Assembly: GCA_034004165.1 (NCBI GenBank)
Contig: JAVEXI010000046.1
Location: 1 to 13,177, forward strand
Direction: 5' to 3'
DNA length: 13,177 bases
Source of the DNA: Gudongella sp034004165
GTDB taxonomy: Bacteria; Bacillota; Clostridia; Tissierellales; Tissierellaceae
Each line of letters starts with the position of its first letter. Position 1 is the stretch's first letter. The translations under genes and the position numbers were made by a program. The notes beneath the pieces were generated by a model. The model did no database searches. It was not told where the DNA came from and was given only the letters and a program-made list of their open reading frames with translations. Below, in pieces: positions 7,359 to 13,177 of the stretch.

Positions 7359-7895
7359 CTACTCATAAACTTCCTCTTTTAACGCCCCCACAAAGGGATA
7401 ATTTCTGAACATTTCATTGAAATCCAGCCCATATCCCACAGCAAACTCGTCTGGTATCTCAAAGCCCAGGAAATCTATTTTTACCCCGACAGTCCTTCTT
7501 TCAGGTTTGTCCAGCAAAGAACATACTTTGACTGAGCTGGCTCCCCTTTTAGTCAGGATTTCCTTAAGGTAATTCATGGTCATACCTGTATCAATAATGT
7601 CTTCTACTATGAGTACATCTTTGCCTTCCACACTGAAGTCCAGGTCTTTCATTATTCTAACTTCACCAGTTGAAACGCTCGACTTACCATAGCTTGATAC
7701 AGCCATAAAATCTATGAATACTGGCATATCTATGGCTCTTGAAAGATCGGAAAGAAATATAACCGCTCCTTTTAATATTCCCACGAGGATGAGCTCTTTA
7801 CCCCGATATACTTCAGAAATTTCTTTCCCGAGTTCCGCAACCCTCTTTTTTATGTCCCCTTCGCTTACGAGAACTTCTTTAATTGGATCCTTCAA
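7359..7895 (-). CDS. hpt: Hypoxanthine(-guanine) phosphoribosyltransferase
   Basis: This purine salvage enzyme joins hypoxanthine or guanine to PRPP to give IMP or GMP in the cytoplasm. It has 178 residues, normal for the bacterial family. Seen: LKGA (41-44), the flexible-loop SSYG (67-70), the PRPP-binding motif VLIVEDIIDTGMT (94-106), and the C-terminal base-binding stretch with DEFAVGYGLDF. The start is TTG at 7895 with GGGAGGG 7 bases upstream, and no better ATG is nearby. It lies 21 bases after tilS and is probably co-transcribed with it. No terminator was seen between hpt and ftsH, so some readthrough into ftsH is likely. The order tilS-hpt-ftsH is conserved across Bacillota. Confidence 0.96.
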   Translation of the reverse strand: MKDPIKEVLVSEGDIKKRVAELGKEISEVYRGKELILVGILKGAVIFLSDLSRAIDMPVFIDFMAVSSYGKSSVSTGEVRIMKDLDFSVEGKDVLIVEDIIDTGMTMNYLKEILTKRGASSVKVCSLLDKPERRTVGVKIDFLGFEIPDEFAVGYGLDFNEMFRNYPFVGALKEEVYE

Positions 7896-7902
7896 TGTTA
7901 CG

Positions 7903-7909
7903 CCCTCCC
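7903..7909 (-). promoter_or_regulatory. Ribosome site supporting the TTG start of hpt
   Basis: GGGAGGG lies 7 bases before the TTG at 7895, between the tilS stop and hpt. Confidence 0.65.
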
Positions 7910-7916
7910 ATTATCC

Positions 7917-9293
7917 TTATCTTTTTATGTATGTTATTTTCAGTATGCGTTTAGTGGACTCAGATACCCTGTATTTATTATCCAGAGAATAACCAACGAC
8001 CCATACAATTCCGTTTTCATCAGTTATAATTGGTATCTCATCTCTTTTTTCTCTGGGGACTTTCCTGTCGATGAGAAAGTCTTTTAGCTTTTTAGTTCCA
8101 TCCATTCCGAATGGAGAGAATCTATCGCCGTCGTCTCTGGGTCTTAATGTGAAATCACCTTTAATGAGATCGAAATCTATAAAAGCCTCCGTACTTTTAT
8201 TATATTTTGCAGGTATTGTGTCTGTCGTTTCAACCATTATATCCATACCCCATTCTGGTATATTATTGCGTCCTCTTTGCAATATTACACTGGGTAATTT
8301 ATTCTTCTTTTTATCATAGGCAGCAATTATGAAGTCTCCATAAGATACTGCAGCAACAAGACTTCCCGGAAGGTTTATCTTAGTCCCAGTCTTATTCTCT
8401 TCAAATAGCTTTACCGCTGAATTAATATGTTTTTCTTCAATTCCATGGAGATGTCCCCTTTGTATCCTCAAAGCTTCTCTGACAAGCCTTTGTTTAATAC
8501 CTGAAGATTCCTTCAAAAACTTGTCACCCTTAAAGATTATACTATTACCCTCATTATTTTTCACTATTAAATCAAATTTTTCATCCACAACATTCTGGAT
8601 TATTTCCGTGTCGCTCCCCGCTGTTAACGACATCCTAAAAAGCCCATCTATTATATTTGGGTTGAAATTTTCTTCTATATAAGGTATAAGTTCGAGTCTT
8701 ATCTTATTTCTGGCGTATACGGTCTCTAAATTTGTATGGTCTTCAACTGTTTCAATACTATTTTCTTCTACGTATTTTTCTACTTCATTTCTTGTTATGT
8801 TTAGAATTGGTCTGATTACATCCTCGACAACAAAACTCATTCCACGCATGCCGTCGATACCAGTTCCTCGCATTACTCGGAATAATAGAGTTTCTGCCTG
8901 GTCGTTTTTATTATGAGCTACAGCTACCTTGCCACCGCCATATTTCTTGAGTATGTCCCTAAAGAAACCATACCTGAGTATTCTCCCGGCTTCTTCTGAT
9001 GATATTCCTAGTTCTTTCCCATAATCATTCATATTTACATTGATGGTGTGAAAGGGCAATCCTACTTCTTCTGCTACTTTCTTTACGAAATTCTGGTCTC
9101 TGTCAGCTAATTTCCCTCTTACGCCATGATTTACATGTGCAATTACAATGCTAAAGCCGAGTTCTTCTCTGATTTGAATTAGGCAGTGAAGCATTGCCAT
9201 TGAGTCAGGTCCACCCGATACTGCTGCTACAACGGTATCATTAGGTTTAATCATATCGTATTCTCTTATATTTTCTCTGACTCGTAGGAACAA
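7917..9293 (-). CDS. tilS: tRNA(Ile)-lysidine synthetase
   Basis: This essential ATP-dependent enzyme converts C34 of tRNA-Ile(CAU) to lysidine, changing both codon reading and charging from Met to Ile. It has about 458 residues. Seen: the PP-loop SGGPDS (26-31), AHVNHGVRG (about 53-61), AHNKNDQAET (126-135) followed by RGTG, a middle TilS domain, and a C-terminal domain with LRPRDDGDRFSPFG and the KKLKDFLID-type segment typical of full-length TilS. The frame is open to 9338, but TTG at 9293 has AGGAGG 7 bases upstream and yields the family-typical N-terminus just before the VRENIREYDMI region. The first TTG-encoded residue is therefore taken as the start. In spore-formers spoIIE usually lies just upstream. 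Here yabR does. Confidence 0.95.
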   Translation of the reverse strand: MFLRVRENIREYDMIKPNDTVVAAVSGGPDSMAMLHCLIQIREELGFSIVIAHVNHGVRGKLADRDQNFVKKVAEEVGLPFHTINVNMNDYGKELGISSEEAGRILRYGFFRDILKKYGGGKVAVAHNKNDQAETLLFRVMRGTGIDGMRGMSFVVEDVIRPILNITRNEVEKYVEENSIETVEDHTNLETVYARNKIRLELIPYIEENFNPNIIDGLFRMSLTAGSDTEIIQNVVDEKFDLIVKNNEGNSIIFKGDKFLKESSGIKQRLVREALRIQRGHLHGIEEKHINSAVKLFEENKTGTKINLPGSLVAAVSYGDFIIAAYDKKKNKLPSVILQRGRNNIPEWGMDIMVETTDTIPAKYNKSTEAFIDFDLIKGDFTLRPRDDGDRFSPFGMDGTKKLKDFLIDRKVPREKRDEIPIITDENGIVWVVGYSLDNKYRVSESTKRILKITYIKR

Positions 9294-9300
9294 CTCGCCA

Positions 9301-9306
9301 CCTCCT
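9301..9306 (-). promoter_or_regulatory. Ribosome site that sets the TTG start of tilS
   Basis: AGGAGG lies 7 bases before TTG 9293. The longer reading from 9338 would place this site inside the coding region and add 15 residues that do not look like TilS. Confidence 0.7.
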
Positions 9307-9324
9307 GAAACAAGACTGTAAGTT

Positions 9325-9352
9325 AATATACCCACCAATTAAAATTTATCTA
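9325..9352 (-). promoter_or_regulatory. Weak candidate promoter of tilS
   Basis: TATATT (9325-9330) and TAGATA (9347-9352) are 16 bases apart, between the yabR terminator and tilS. A promoter is expected because a terminator precedes it, but the match is imperfect. Confidence 0.3.
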
Positions 9353-9361
9353 CACAAACAT

Positions 9362-9384
9362 AAAAAACCGGTAGAACCGGTTTT
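9362..9384 (-). terminator. Intrinsic terminator after yabR
   Basis: AAAACCGGT and ACCGGTTTT form a perfect 9-base stem around TCT, followed by a T run, beginning two bases after the yabR stop. This is a textbook intrinsic terminator. Its A-rich 5' arm means it could also work on the other strand. Confidence 0.85.
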
Positions 9385-9385
9385 A

Positions 9386-9802
9386 TTAATCGTAGCTGCT
9401 AAACTTTTTACCTCTCGCTCCATAGCCCTTTCTGCCGTCTTTACTCTTAATCTGATCCATTTTTTCGCTACTGTCCTTTAGGTAACTGCTGAGCATGTCT
9501 TCAAATGACATACTTCTCTGTCTATCTTCCTGCTTGCTCCAGTCTATCTCGGCTGGTTTGCTAGTCTTTGGCTTCGCCTGCCTTACAGACAAACTTATTT
9601 TCCCATCGGAAGATATTGACAATACCTTTACTTTAATTTTTTGATCCTTTTTTAAATAATCGGATACTTTTTCAACATAATCATGGGATACTTCTGAAAT
9701 ATGTACCAGTCCACTTTTGCCTTCCGGCAACTGAATAAAGGCACCAAAATTGGTTATCCCTGTTACGGTACCCTCTACTATTTCTCCAACAGATACGGGC
9801 AT
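9386..9802 (-). CDS. yabR: S1-domain RNA-binding protein (YabR type)
   Basis: This is a protein of 138 residues with one N-terminal S1 (OB-fold) RNA-binding domain and a charged tail. Seen: the S1 pattern VGEIVEGTVTGITNFGAFIQL (about 5-25), SGLVHISEVS (about 30-39) and KVKVLSISSDGKISLSVRQAK (about 57-77). The C-terminal half is rich in Lys, Ser, Asp and Gly, with SFEDMLSSYLKDS, a segment that I associate with clostridial YabR-type proteins. Its exact role is not established, though it resembles general stress protein 13 and polynucleotide phosphorylase S1 domains. The start is uncertain: ATG 9802 gives the family-typical N-terminus but sits 12 bases from AGGAGG. TTG 9808, two codons earlier, sits at 6 bases and may be the real start. 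It has its own promoter and terminator. Confidence 0.88.
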   Translation of the reverse strand: MPVSVGEIVEGTVTGITNFGAFIQLPEGKSGLVHISEVSHDYVEKVSDYLKKDQKIKVKVLSISSDGKISLSVRQAKPKTSKPAEIDWSKQEDRQRSMSFEDMLSSYLKDSSEKMDQIKSKDGRKGYGARGKKFSSYD

Positions 9803-9814
9803 AGACAAACATTT

Positions 9815-9820
9815 CCTCCT
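9815..9820 (-). promoter_or_regulatory. Ribosome site of yabR, placed better for a TTG than for the ATG
   Basis: AGGAGG ends 6 bases before TTG 9808 and 12 bases before ATG 9802. An out-of-frame ATG at 9812 lies between them. Confidence 0.6.
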
Positions 9821-9834
9821 TAAAATTTGTGTTA

Positions 9835-9853
9835 ATATATAGAGAGTATATAT
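9835..9853. repeat. Inverted repeat over the yabR -10 box
   Basis: ATATATA and TATATAT are perfect 7-base arms around a 5-base centre, and they cover the TATACT box. A pure AT alternation like this can be chance, so an operator role is only a possibility. Confidence 0.3.
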
Positions 9854-9873
9854 CACATATTTATTAAAGTCAA
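9845..9873 (-). promoter_or_regulatory. Promoter of yabR
   Basis: TTGACT (9868-9873) and TATACT (9845-9850) are exactly 17 bases apart, and the -35 box begins directly after the divIC stop codon. This is a strong sigma-A-type match. A single-gene transcript is likely because a terminator follows yabR. Confidence 0.75.
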
Positions 9874-10203
9874 TTACTTATCTTTGTCAAATACACCCTC
9901 TAAGCTATTCTCGGGATTGCTCTTGTCGATGTAGATTATTTCTCTTGGCTTAACCATTCCAAGTTCATCCCTGGCAACCCTTTCGACGAATTCCAGTGTT
10001 CCACTATTTTCTATCTGCCCTTTTATATCTTCTATTGAAGCCTCTAGTTGTTCAACCTTATCTCCAAGGTTGGACTTTTTTGCTTCCAATGAATCCATCA
10101 GTTGCTTCTGATGGCTCATCTCTGAAAATAGATACAAGAGAAGCAGAAGTATTAATACGTGGTGAATTCTGATTCCTTTTTTATGCACTTTTTTCTTACT
10201 CAT
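9874..10203 (-). CDS. divIC: Septum formation initiator DivIC/FtsB family
   Basis: This 109-residue bitopic membrane protein belongs to the divisome. DivIC/FtsB proteins pair with FtsL and DivIB/FtsQ to activate septal peptidoglycan synthesis. Seen: a short basic cytoplasmic N-terminus, one membrane helix (about 13-28), a predicted coiled coil (about 30-66) with regular Leu and Ile spacing, and the family signature EFVERVARDELGMVKPREII (71-90). A poorly conserved acidic tail follows. The ATG at 10203 has AAGGTGG about 9 bases upstream. It has its own promoter in the gap after rqcP, where spore-formers carry yabP and yabQ. Position and signature together make DivIC rather than FtsL the better name. 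Confidence 0.92.
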   Translation of the reverse strand: MSKKKVHKKGIRIHHVLILLLLLYLFSEMSHQKQLMDSLEAKKSNLGDKVEQLEASIEDIKGQIENSGTLEFVERVARDELGMVKPREIIYIDKSNPENSLEGVFDKDK

Positions 10204-10244
10204 TCTACAGCACCACCTTCACAGCAGAAATCGTCTACCTTTTT

Positions 10245-10273
10245 ATTATCTCATGTTTTTAGTCTATTTTCAA
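10245..10273 (-). promoter_or_regulatory. Promoter of divIC
   Basis: TTGAAA (10268-10273) and GATAAT (10245-10250) are 17 bases apart, with an extended TGA directly before the -10 box. The predicted start is near 10238, giving a leader of about 35 bases. It fills the rqcP-divIC gap. Confidence 0.75.
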
Positions 10274-10281
10274 GCATTATA

Positions 10282-10524
10282 CTACTCGATTACCTTGTAC
10301 AATGATGTCGCACCGTCCTTGCCGACAGACTCTTTTACATCTATTACTTCCAGTTTCATTTCGCCGCTACCAAATCTAATGTTAATTATATCTCCGACTT
10401 TAACCTCATCACCAGGTTTAGCTGTCTTTTCGTTAATTGTCACCCTGCCCTGTTCGCAGGCTTCCTTGGCAACAGTTCGTCTCTTGATTATCCTTGCTAC
10501 CTTAAGATATTTATCTATTCTCAT
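10282..10524 (-). CDS. rqcP: S4-domain ribosome quality control protein RqcP (YabO)
   Basis: This 80-residue protein is little more than an S4 RNA-binding domain. Known: RqcP (YabO, Hsp15-like) binds obstructed 50S subunits together with RqcH and is needed for alanine tailing of stalled nascent chains. Seen: MRIDKYLKVARIIKRRTVAK at the N-terminus, with conserved Arg2 and Arg16, then ACEQGRVTINEKTAKPGDEVKVGD in two parts typical of S4 domains, then a short beta tail. The frame is also open to a TTG at 10536, but that codon overlaps the ribosome site. The ATG at 10524 has GGAGGG 4 bases upstream and gives the exact family N-terminus. It lies immediately after the hup terminator and has no obvious promoter of its own. 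Confidence 0.94.
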   Translation of the reverse strand: MRIDKYLKVARIIKRRTVAKEACEQGRVTINEKTAKPGDEVKVGDIINIRFGSGEMKLEVIDVKESVGKDGATSLYKVIE

Positions 10525-10528
10525 GTTT

Positions 10529-10534
10529 CCCTCC
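10529..10534 (-). promoter_or_regulatory. Ribosome site of rqcP, abutting the hup terminator
   Basis: GGAGGG lies 4 bases before ATG 10524. The T-run of the hup terminator ends at 10535, directly next to it, so the site is exposed only on transcripts that read through or start inside hup. Confidence 0.65.
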
Positions 10535-10565
10535 AAAAAAAAATCAGGTCATAGACCTGATTTTT
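10535..10565 (-). terminator. Intrinsic terminator of hup
   Basis: A perfect 12-base stem (10554-10565 with 10539-10550) surrounds a 3-base loop, with core TCAGGTC/GACCTGA, followed by a run of nine T. Its first bases overlap the TAA stop of hup. This is a strong terminator, and it ends one base before the rqcP ribosome site. Its symmetry could let it work on the other strand as well. Confidence 0.88.
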
Positions 10566-10863
10566 ATTTTTTCTTTCCTTTTTTTGTTACGTTTACACTT
10601 TCTTTAAGTGCTTTACCCGCTTTGAATACCGGTGCTTTAGAAGCTGGAATCTTAATAACTTCTTCAGGATTTCTTGGGTTTCTGCCTTCTCTGGCTTTTC
10701 TTTCCCTTACCTCGAATGTGCCAAAGCCAACCAGTTGAACTTTATCTCCTGCTGCCAGAGACTCCTCTACAGCCTTCATAAATGCGTTCAATGCAGCCTC
10801 TGCATCCTTCTTTGTAAGCTCGCTTTTTTCCGCTATGCTAGCGATTAATTCAGCTTTGTTCAT
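10564..10863 (-). CDS. hup: HU-family DNA-binding protein
   Basis: This 99-residue histone-like nucleoid protein binds and bends DNA as a dimer. Seen: helical N-terminal half MNKAELIASIAEKSELTKKD (1-20), the hinge GFGTF (46-50), the beta arm RERKAREGRNPRNPEE (53-68) with intercalating Pro63, and the closing helix KAGKALKESVN (81-91). The extra Lys-rich C-terminal tail (VTKKGKKK) makes it about 8 residues longer than the usual 90-91. The ATG at 10863 has AGGAGG 8 bases upstream. It follows mazG by 67 bases and ends in a strong terminator, so it is likely a high-level transcript of its own, although I saw no convincing promoter in the gap. Confidence 0.96.
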   Translation of the reverse strand: MNKAELIASIAEKSELTKKDAEAALNAFMKAVEESLAAGDKVQLVGFGTFEVRERKAREGRNPRNPEEVIKIPASKAPVFKAGKALKESVNVTKKGKKK

Positions 10864-10930
10864 TAATGATTCCTCCTTGTTTTTTATTTGCTAGTGTATT
10901 CGCAATACTTGAGTCCACATTCAGCAAACT

Positions 10931-12388
10931 TCATTCTTCAGATTTAGCCTTTTCCCATAGGTCATCCAACTCTCGAAGATTCATGTCTTCCAGAAGTATA
11001 CCCATATTTTCAGCCATATACTCCATCTTTTTCAATCTTTTTGTGAATTTTCCAATGGTTCTGTTAAGTGCGACCTCAGGATCCACCTTCAAAAACCTCG
11101 ACAGATTGACCACAGCAAAGAGTAAATCGCCTAGTTCTCCTTCCGTATTCAGGCTTCCCGCACCACTCTGGGAGTAAGCATCCATCACTTCTTCAAGCTC
11201 TTCTCTGACTTTGTCCAGAGGTCCATTTATGTCGCTCCAATCAAATCCAGCTGCGGCTGCCTTCTCCTGCATTTTAAAGCTCCTCATGAGTGCAGGTAGT
11301 CTGGGTATGTTTTCCAGTTTCTCTGTAAGGGTTGAAATGTTCCTATTTTCGTACTTAATCTTATCCCAATTATATACTACTTCATCTGAATTAGCTACAT
11401 TTTTTTCAAAATAAACGTGCGGATGCCTTGTAATTAACTTGCGTGCGAGGTTTGAGGTGACATCAAATGGGTAGAATTCGCCATCTTCATATCCAATTTG
11501 TGTATGAAACAACACCTGAAGCAGTAAATCTCCCAATTCTTCGACTATATGATCAGGATTTTCTTCCTCTAGTGCTTCTACGAGTTCGTACGCCTCTTCC
11601 AAAATTGCCTGCCTAATACTTAGGTGATCCTGTTCCATATCCCAGGGGCATCCGTCCTCACTTCTGAGCTTTGCCATTATGTCTGTTACGTCTTCAAACG
11701 AATACCTTTCTCTTTTGTGACCTCTTAGTCCTGGAATCATTAAGCTTGTGAGGACTCCTATCTCACCTGCCATGTCAATTTCTGAAAGCATAATATGCTC
11801 TATAAGCTCATCTTTAAGACCTGCATTGTGTACTAGGCATACCATGTGCTCGTCTCCATAGACTTCAGTAAGTACTGTTTTAAGATCTGAAGCTATTCTC
11901 TTATTGTATATCTGGGTAATAATAGTGTCGTTTCTTATGGTTATATCTGTCATCTTTAAGTCTGACCCATCTAGAATAGTCAATCCTTCGACTGGGTCTA
12001 TGCCAGTAGCTTCCAGGAGTGGCTCGATAAAGCTCATTCCAGATACCAGCTTTACTCTGGTATCACCAGAGTTTTCCAGAAGAAGCCTGACAGTTTTTTC
12101 AGCTACCATTGGATTTCCTGGGACGTAATAATTTATTGATCCATGAATCTTTGCTTCTTCCATCATCCTTTTTGCAATAGACTCATAAACCTCTTCAAAA
12201 GTATCCCCCGTTTCATAGTAGTCATCCAGAGCAGTGTAGTTTATATTGTTTTTTCTGAAGTATTCAACGGCAGGATGCTTCTCTGTCCTCAAGAAATGAG
12301 GTCCTTTTCCTGAGATTATTTCAACAGCATCAAGAGTTAGAGAACCGGTCGATCCTGGCCCCAATCCTACGACTATTATCTCTCCCAT
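10931..12388 (-). CDS. mazG: YabN-type fusion: tetrapyrrole methylase-like domain plus MazG nucleotide pyrophosphohydrolase
   Basis: This is a 485-residue fusion protein. The N-terminal part (about 1-215) is a SAM-dependent tetrapyrrole methylase-like domain with GLGPGS (8-13) and YVPGNP (88-93). The C-terminal part (about 230-485) is a double MazG domain with GCPWD (246-250), EEAYE (264-268) and EELGD (283-287). A second, related copy carries EELEEV (about 396-401) and ELGDL (about 418-422). MazG enzymes hydrolyse nucleoside triphosphates to monophosphates and cleanse the pool or lower stress signals. The role of the methylase half is unknown. The frame opens at 12412, directly after the flippase stop, but ATG 12388 has AAGGAG 6 bases upstream and begins with MGEIIVVGLGPGS, the expected methylase N-terminus. 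Confidence 0.94.
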   Translation of the reverse strand: MGEIIVVGLGPGSTGSLTLDAVEIISGKGPHFLRTEKHPAVEYFRKNNINYTALDDYYETGDTFEEVYESIAKRMMEEAKIHGSINYYVPGNPMVAEKTVRLLLENSGDTRVKLVSGMSFIEPLLEATGIDPVEGLTILDGSDLKMTDITIRNDTIITQIYNKRIASDLKTVLTEVYGDEHMVCLVHNAGLKDELIEHIMLSEIDMAGEIGVLTSLMIPGLRGHKRERYSFEDVTDIMAKLRSEDGCPWDMEQDHLSIRQAILEEAYELVEALEEENPDHIVEELGDLLLQVLFHTQIGYEDGEFYPFDVTSNLARKLITRHPHVYFEKNVANSDEVVYNWDKIKYENRNISTLTEKLENIPRLPALMRSFKMQEKAAAAGFDWSDINGPLDKVREELEEVMDAYSQSGAGSLNTEGELGDLLFAVVNLSRFLKVDPEVALNRTIGKFTKRLKKMEYMAENMGILLEDMNLRELDDLWEKAKSEE

Positions 12389-12394
12389 TTTTCT

Positions 12395-12400
12395 CTCCTT
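12395..12400 (-). promoter_or_regulatory. Ribosome site that sets the mazG start
   Basis: AAGGAG lies 6 bases before ATG 12388. The alternative ATG at 12412 abuts the flippase stop and would have to use a site inside that gene. Confidence 0.7.
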
Positions 12401-12412
12401 AGTGTAACTCAT

Positions 12413-13177
12413 TTATTTTCTTCCAAATTTTGCGAGGAACTTCGATGCTCTTTCGCTCTTTGTTATCATCGCAAGATCTTCTTGCGTTATGGTTCCAGTT
12501 GCCAGTAAAAGAATTCCGTACACTATCACTCCTACTCCCACAGCGCCAAGTGTAGCCAATTTATCAGATGTTGCAACAGCTAATACGTGAAAACTCAGCC
12601 TTGCCGTGACAGCCATACCAATAGAAGATGCTAGAGGCTTTATGAGTATTTTTCTTAAGTTCAGATTTGCATTAGCGATTTTAATGACATAATAAAAGTC
12701 CAAAGAAGAAGCAATCATATATGCAGTAACAGTACTTATTGCCGCTCCCTTTACATTTATCGCAGGAATTCCTGTAAGTACATAAGTCAATATTACTTTT
12801 GCAACAGCTCCAATAAAAAGATTTCTTACTGGTATTATAGGCTTCCCAAGTCCTTGCAAAATTGCAGTAAGAGCTTGTACCAGAGTAAGGAAAACAACTC
12901 CCAGTGACAGGTAAGTCAGAATATCTCCTGTGCTCGCAATTACAGAAGGCTCATTGTTAAAGTACAAAAGAGCTATGAGTGGCTTTGCCAGCACGAACAA
13001 TCCTAATGCAGATGGCAACCCAATTAATAGAGTCATTCTTATTCCTGAAGATATTATTTCGCTAAGTTCTTTTTTTGATCTTCTAGCACTCGCAGTGGAA
13101 ATAGCAGGTACCAGGCTCATGGAAATTGCAATGGAAAATACCTGAGGTAGGTTTACCAGGGTCTGTGCCATACCCTT
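12413..13177 (-). CDS. SpoVB/MurJ-type polysaccharide or lipid II flippase (partial, N-terminus off the right edge)
   Basis: Seen: the frame is open to the window edge, so the Met at 13171 is probably internal. About 254 codons of the C-terminal half remain, from a family of about 500-530 residues. The visible part has several hydrophobic segments, SLVPAIS-A near its start, GLPSALGLFVLAKPLIALLYF, the ILQGLGKP turn (about 111-118) and NVKGAAISTVTAYM, all typical of the MVF/SpoVB branch of the MATE-like superfamily. Known: members flip lipid-linked sugar or peptidoglycan precursors across the membrane. In Clostridia a member of this family usually lies just upstream of mazG, as here. Whether it is a vegetative flippase or a SpoVB-type sporulation protein cannot be told from this half. 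The stop abuts an ATG in the mazG frame. Confidence 0.85.
   Translation of the reverse strand, partial: KGMAQTLVNLPQVFSIAISMSLVPAISTASARRSKKELSEIISSGIRMTLLIGLPSALGLFVLAKPLIALLYFNNEPSVIASTGDILTYLSLGVVFLTLVQALTAILQGLGKPIIPVRNLFIGAVAKVILTYVLTGIPAINVKGAAISTVTAYMIASSLDFYYVIKIANANLNLRKILIKPLASSIGMAVTARLSFHVLAVATSDKLATLGAVGVGVIVYGILLLATGTITQEDLAMITKSERASKFLAKFGRK

Noticed and set aside
10253..10738. A 161-codon plus-strand reading frame opposite hup and rqcP
   Set aside because: It lies antisense to two well-conserved genes, has no good ribosome site and resembles no known family. It is the mirror of real coding sequence.
10864..10930. Promoter or operator of hup, including a short GTATT-GCG-AATAC inverted repeat
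   Set aside because: No pair of -35 and -10 boxes with acceptable spacing was found, and the 5-base arms are too short to stand out from chance.
12389..12412. Upstream ATG at 12412 as the mazG start
   Set aside because: It would add eight residues (MSYTKERK) that do not belong to the methylase fold, while the ATG at 12388 has a well-placed ribosome site.
13169..13171. Met at 13171 as the true start of the flippase
   Set aside because: The frame stays open to the edge and the visible part is only about half of a normal family member, so the gene continues beyond the window.
1..13177. Mobile element, prophage, defence island, CRISPR or RNA gene
   Set aside because: All genes are housekeeping or central metabolism, on one strand, in familiar order. 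No transposase, integrase, repeat array or tRNA-like cloverleaf was seen.

Overview
The window is a compact, AT-rich stretch in which every supported gene lies on the minus strand. Read in the direction of transcription (high to low coordinates), it holds 14 protein genes. The first (flippase) is cut by the right edge and the last (OadG-type subunit) by the left edge. No tRNA, rRNA, CRISPR array, insertion sequence, prophage or defence gene was seen. The gene order, strong AGGAGG-type ribosome sites, several TTG starts and the protein families point to an anaerobic member of the Clostridia in a broad sense (Bacillota). I cannot name the genus.

Right part (13177 to about 5430): a conserved housekeeping neighbourhood of Bacillota. 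It runs SpoVB/MurJ-type flippase, yabN/mazG, hup (HU), rqcP (yabO), divIC, yabR (S1 domain), tilS, hpt, ftsH. It combines envelope synthesis, nucleotide house-cleaning, nucleoid structure, ribosome rescue, septum formation, tRNA-Ile lysidine modification, purine salvage and membrane proteolysis. In typical spore-formers yabP and yabQ lie between rqcP and divIC, and spoIIE lies between yabR and tilS. All three are missing here and the junctions are tight. Punctuation is clear: terminators follow hup, yabR and ftsH, and good sigma-A-type promoters precede divIC, yabR and ftsH.

Left part (5368 to 1): a methylmalonyl-CoA module with its own promoter and closely packed genes. The order is B12-dependent mutase large subunit, mutase small (cobalamin-binding) subunit, MeaB GTPase chaperone, methylmalonyl-CoA epimerase, biotin-dependent carboxyltransferase (MmdA type) and the start of an OadG-type small membrane subunit. 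Together they interconvert succinyl-CoA, (R)- and (S)-methylmalonyl-CoA and propionyl-CoA. The OadG-type subunit suggests a membrane-bound, sodium-pumping methylmalonyl-CoA decarboxylase, so propionate formation with energy conservation is the likely direction. The biotin carrier and beta subunit would lie just beyond the left edge and are not visible.

I found no clearly new biological system. The points most worth a second look are a perfect 8-bp dyad over the -10 box of the methylmalonyl-CoA promoter, the clean loss of sporulation genes from a conserved cluster, a hup terminator that runs directly into the rqcP ribosome site, and three consecutive genes (tilS, hpt, ftsH) that appear to use TTG starts.
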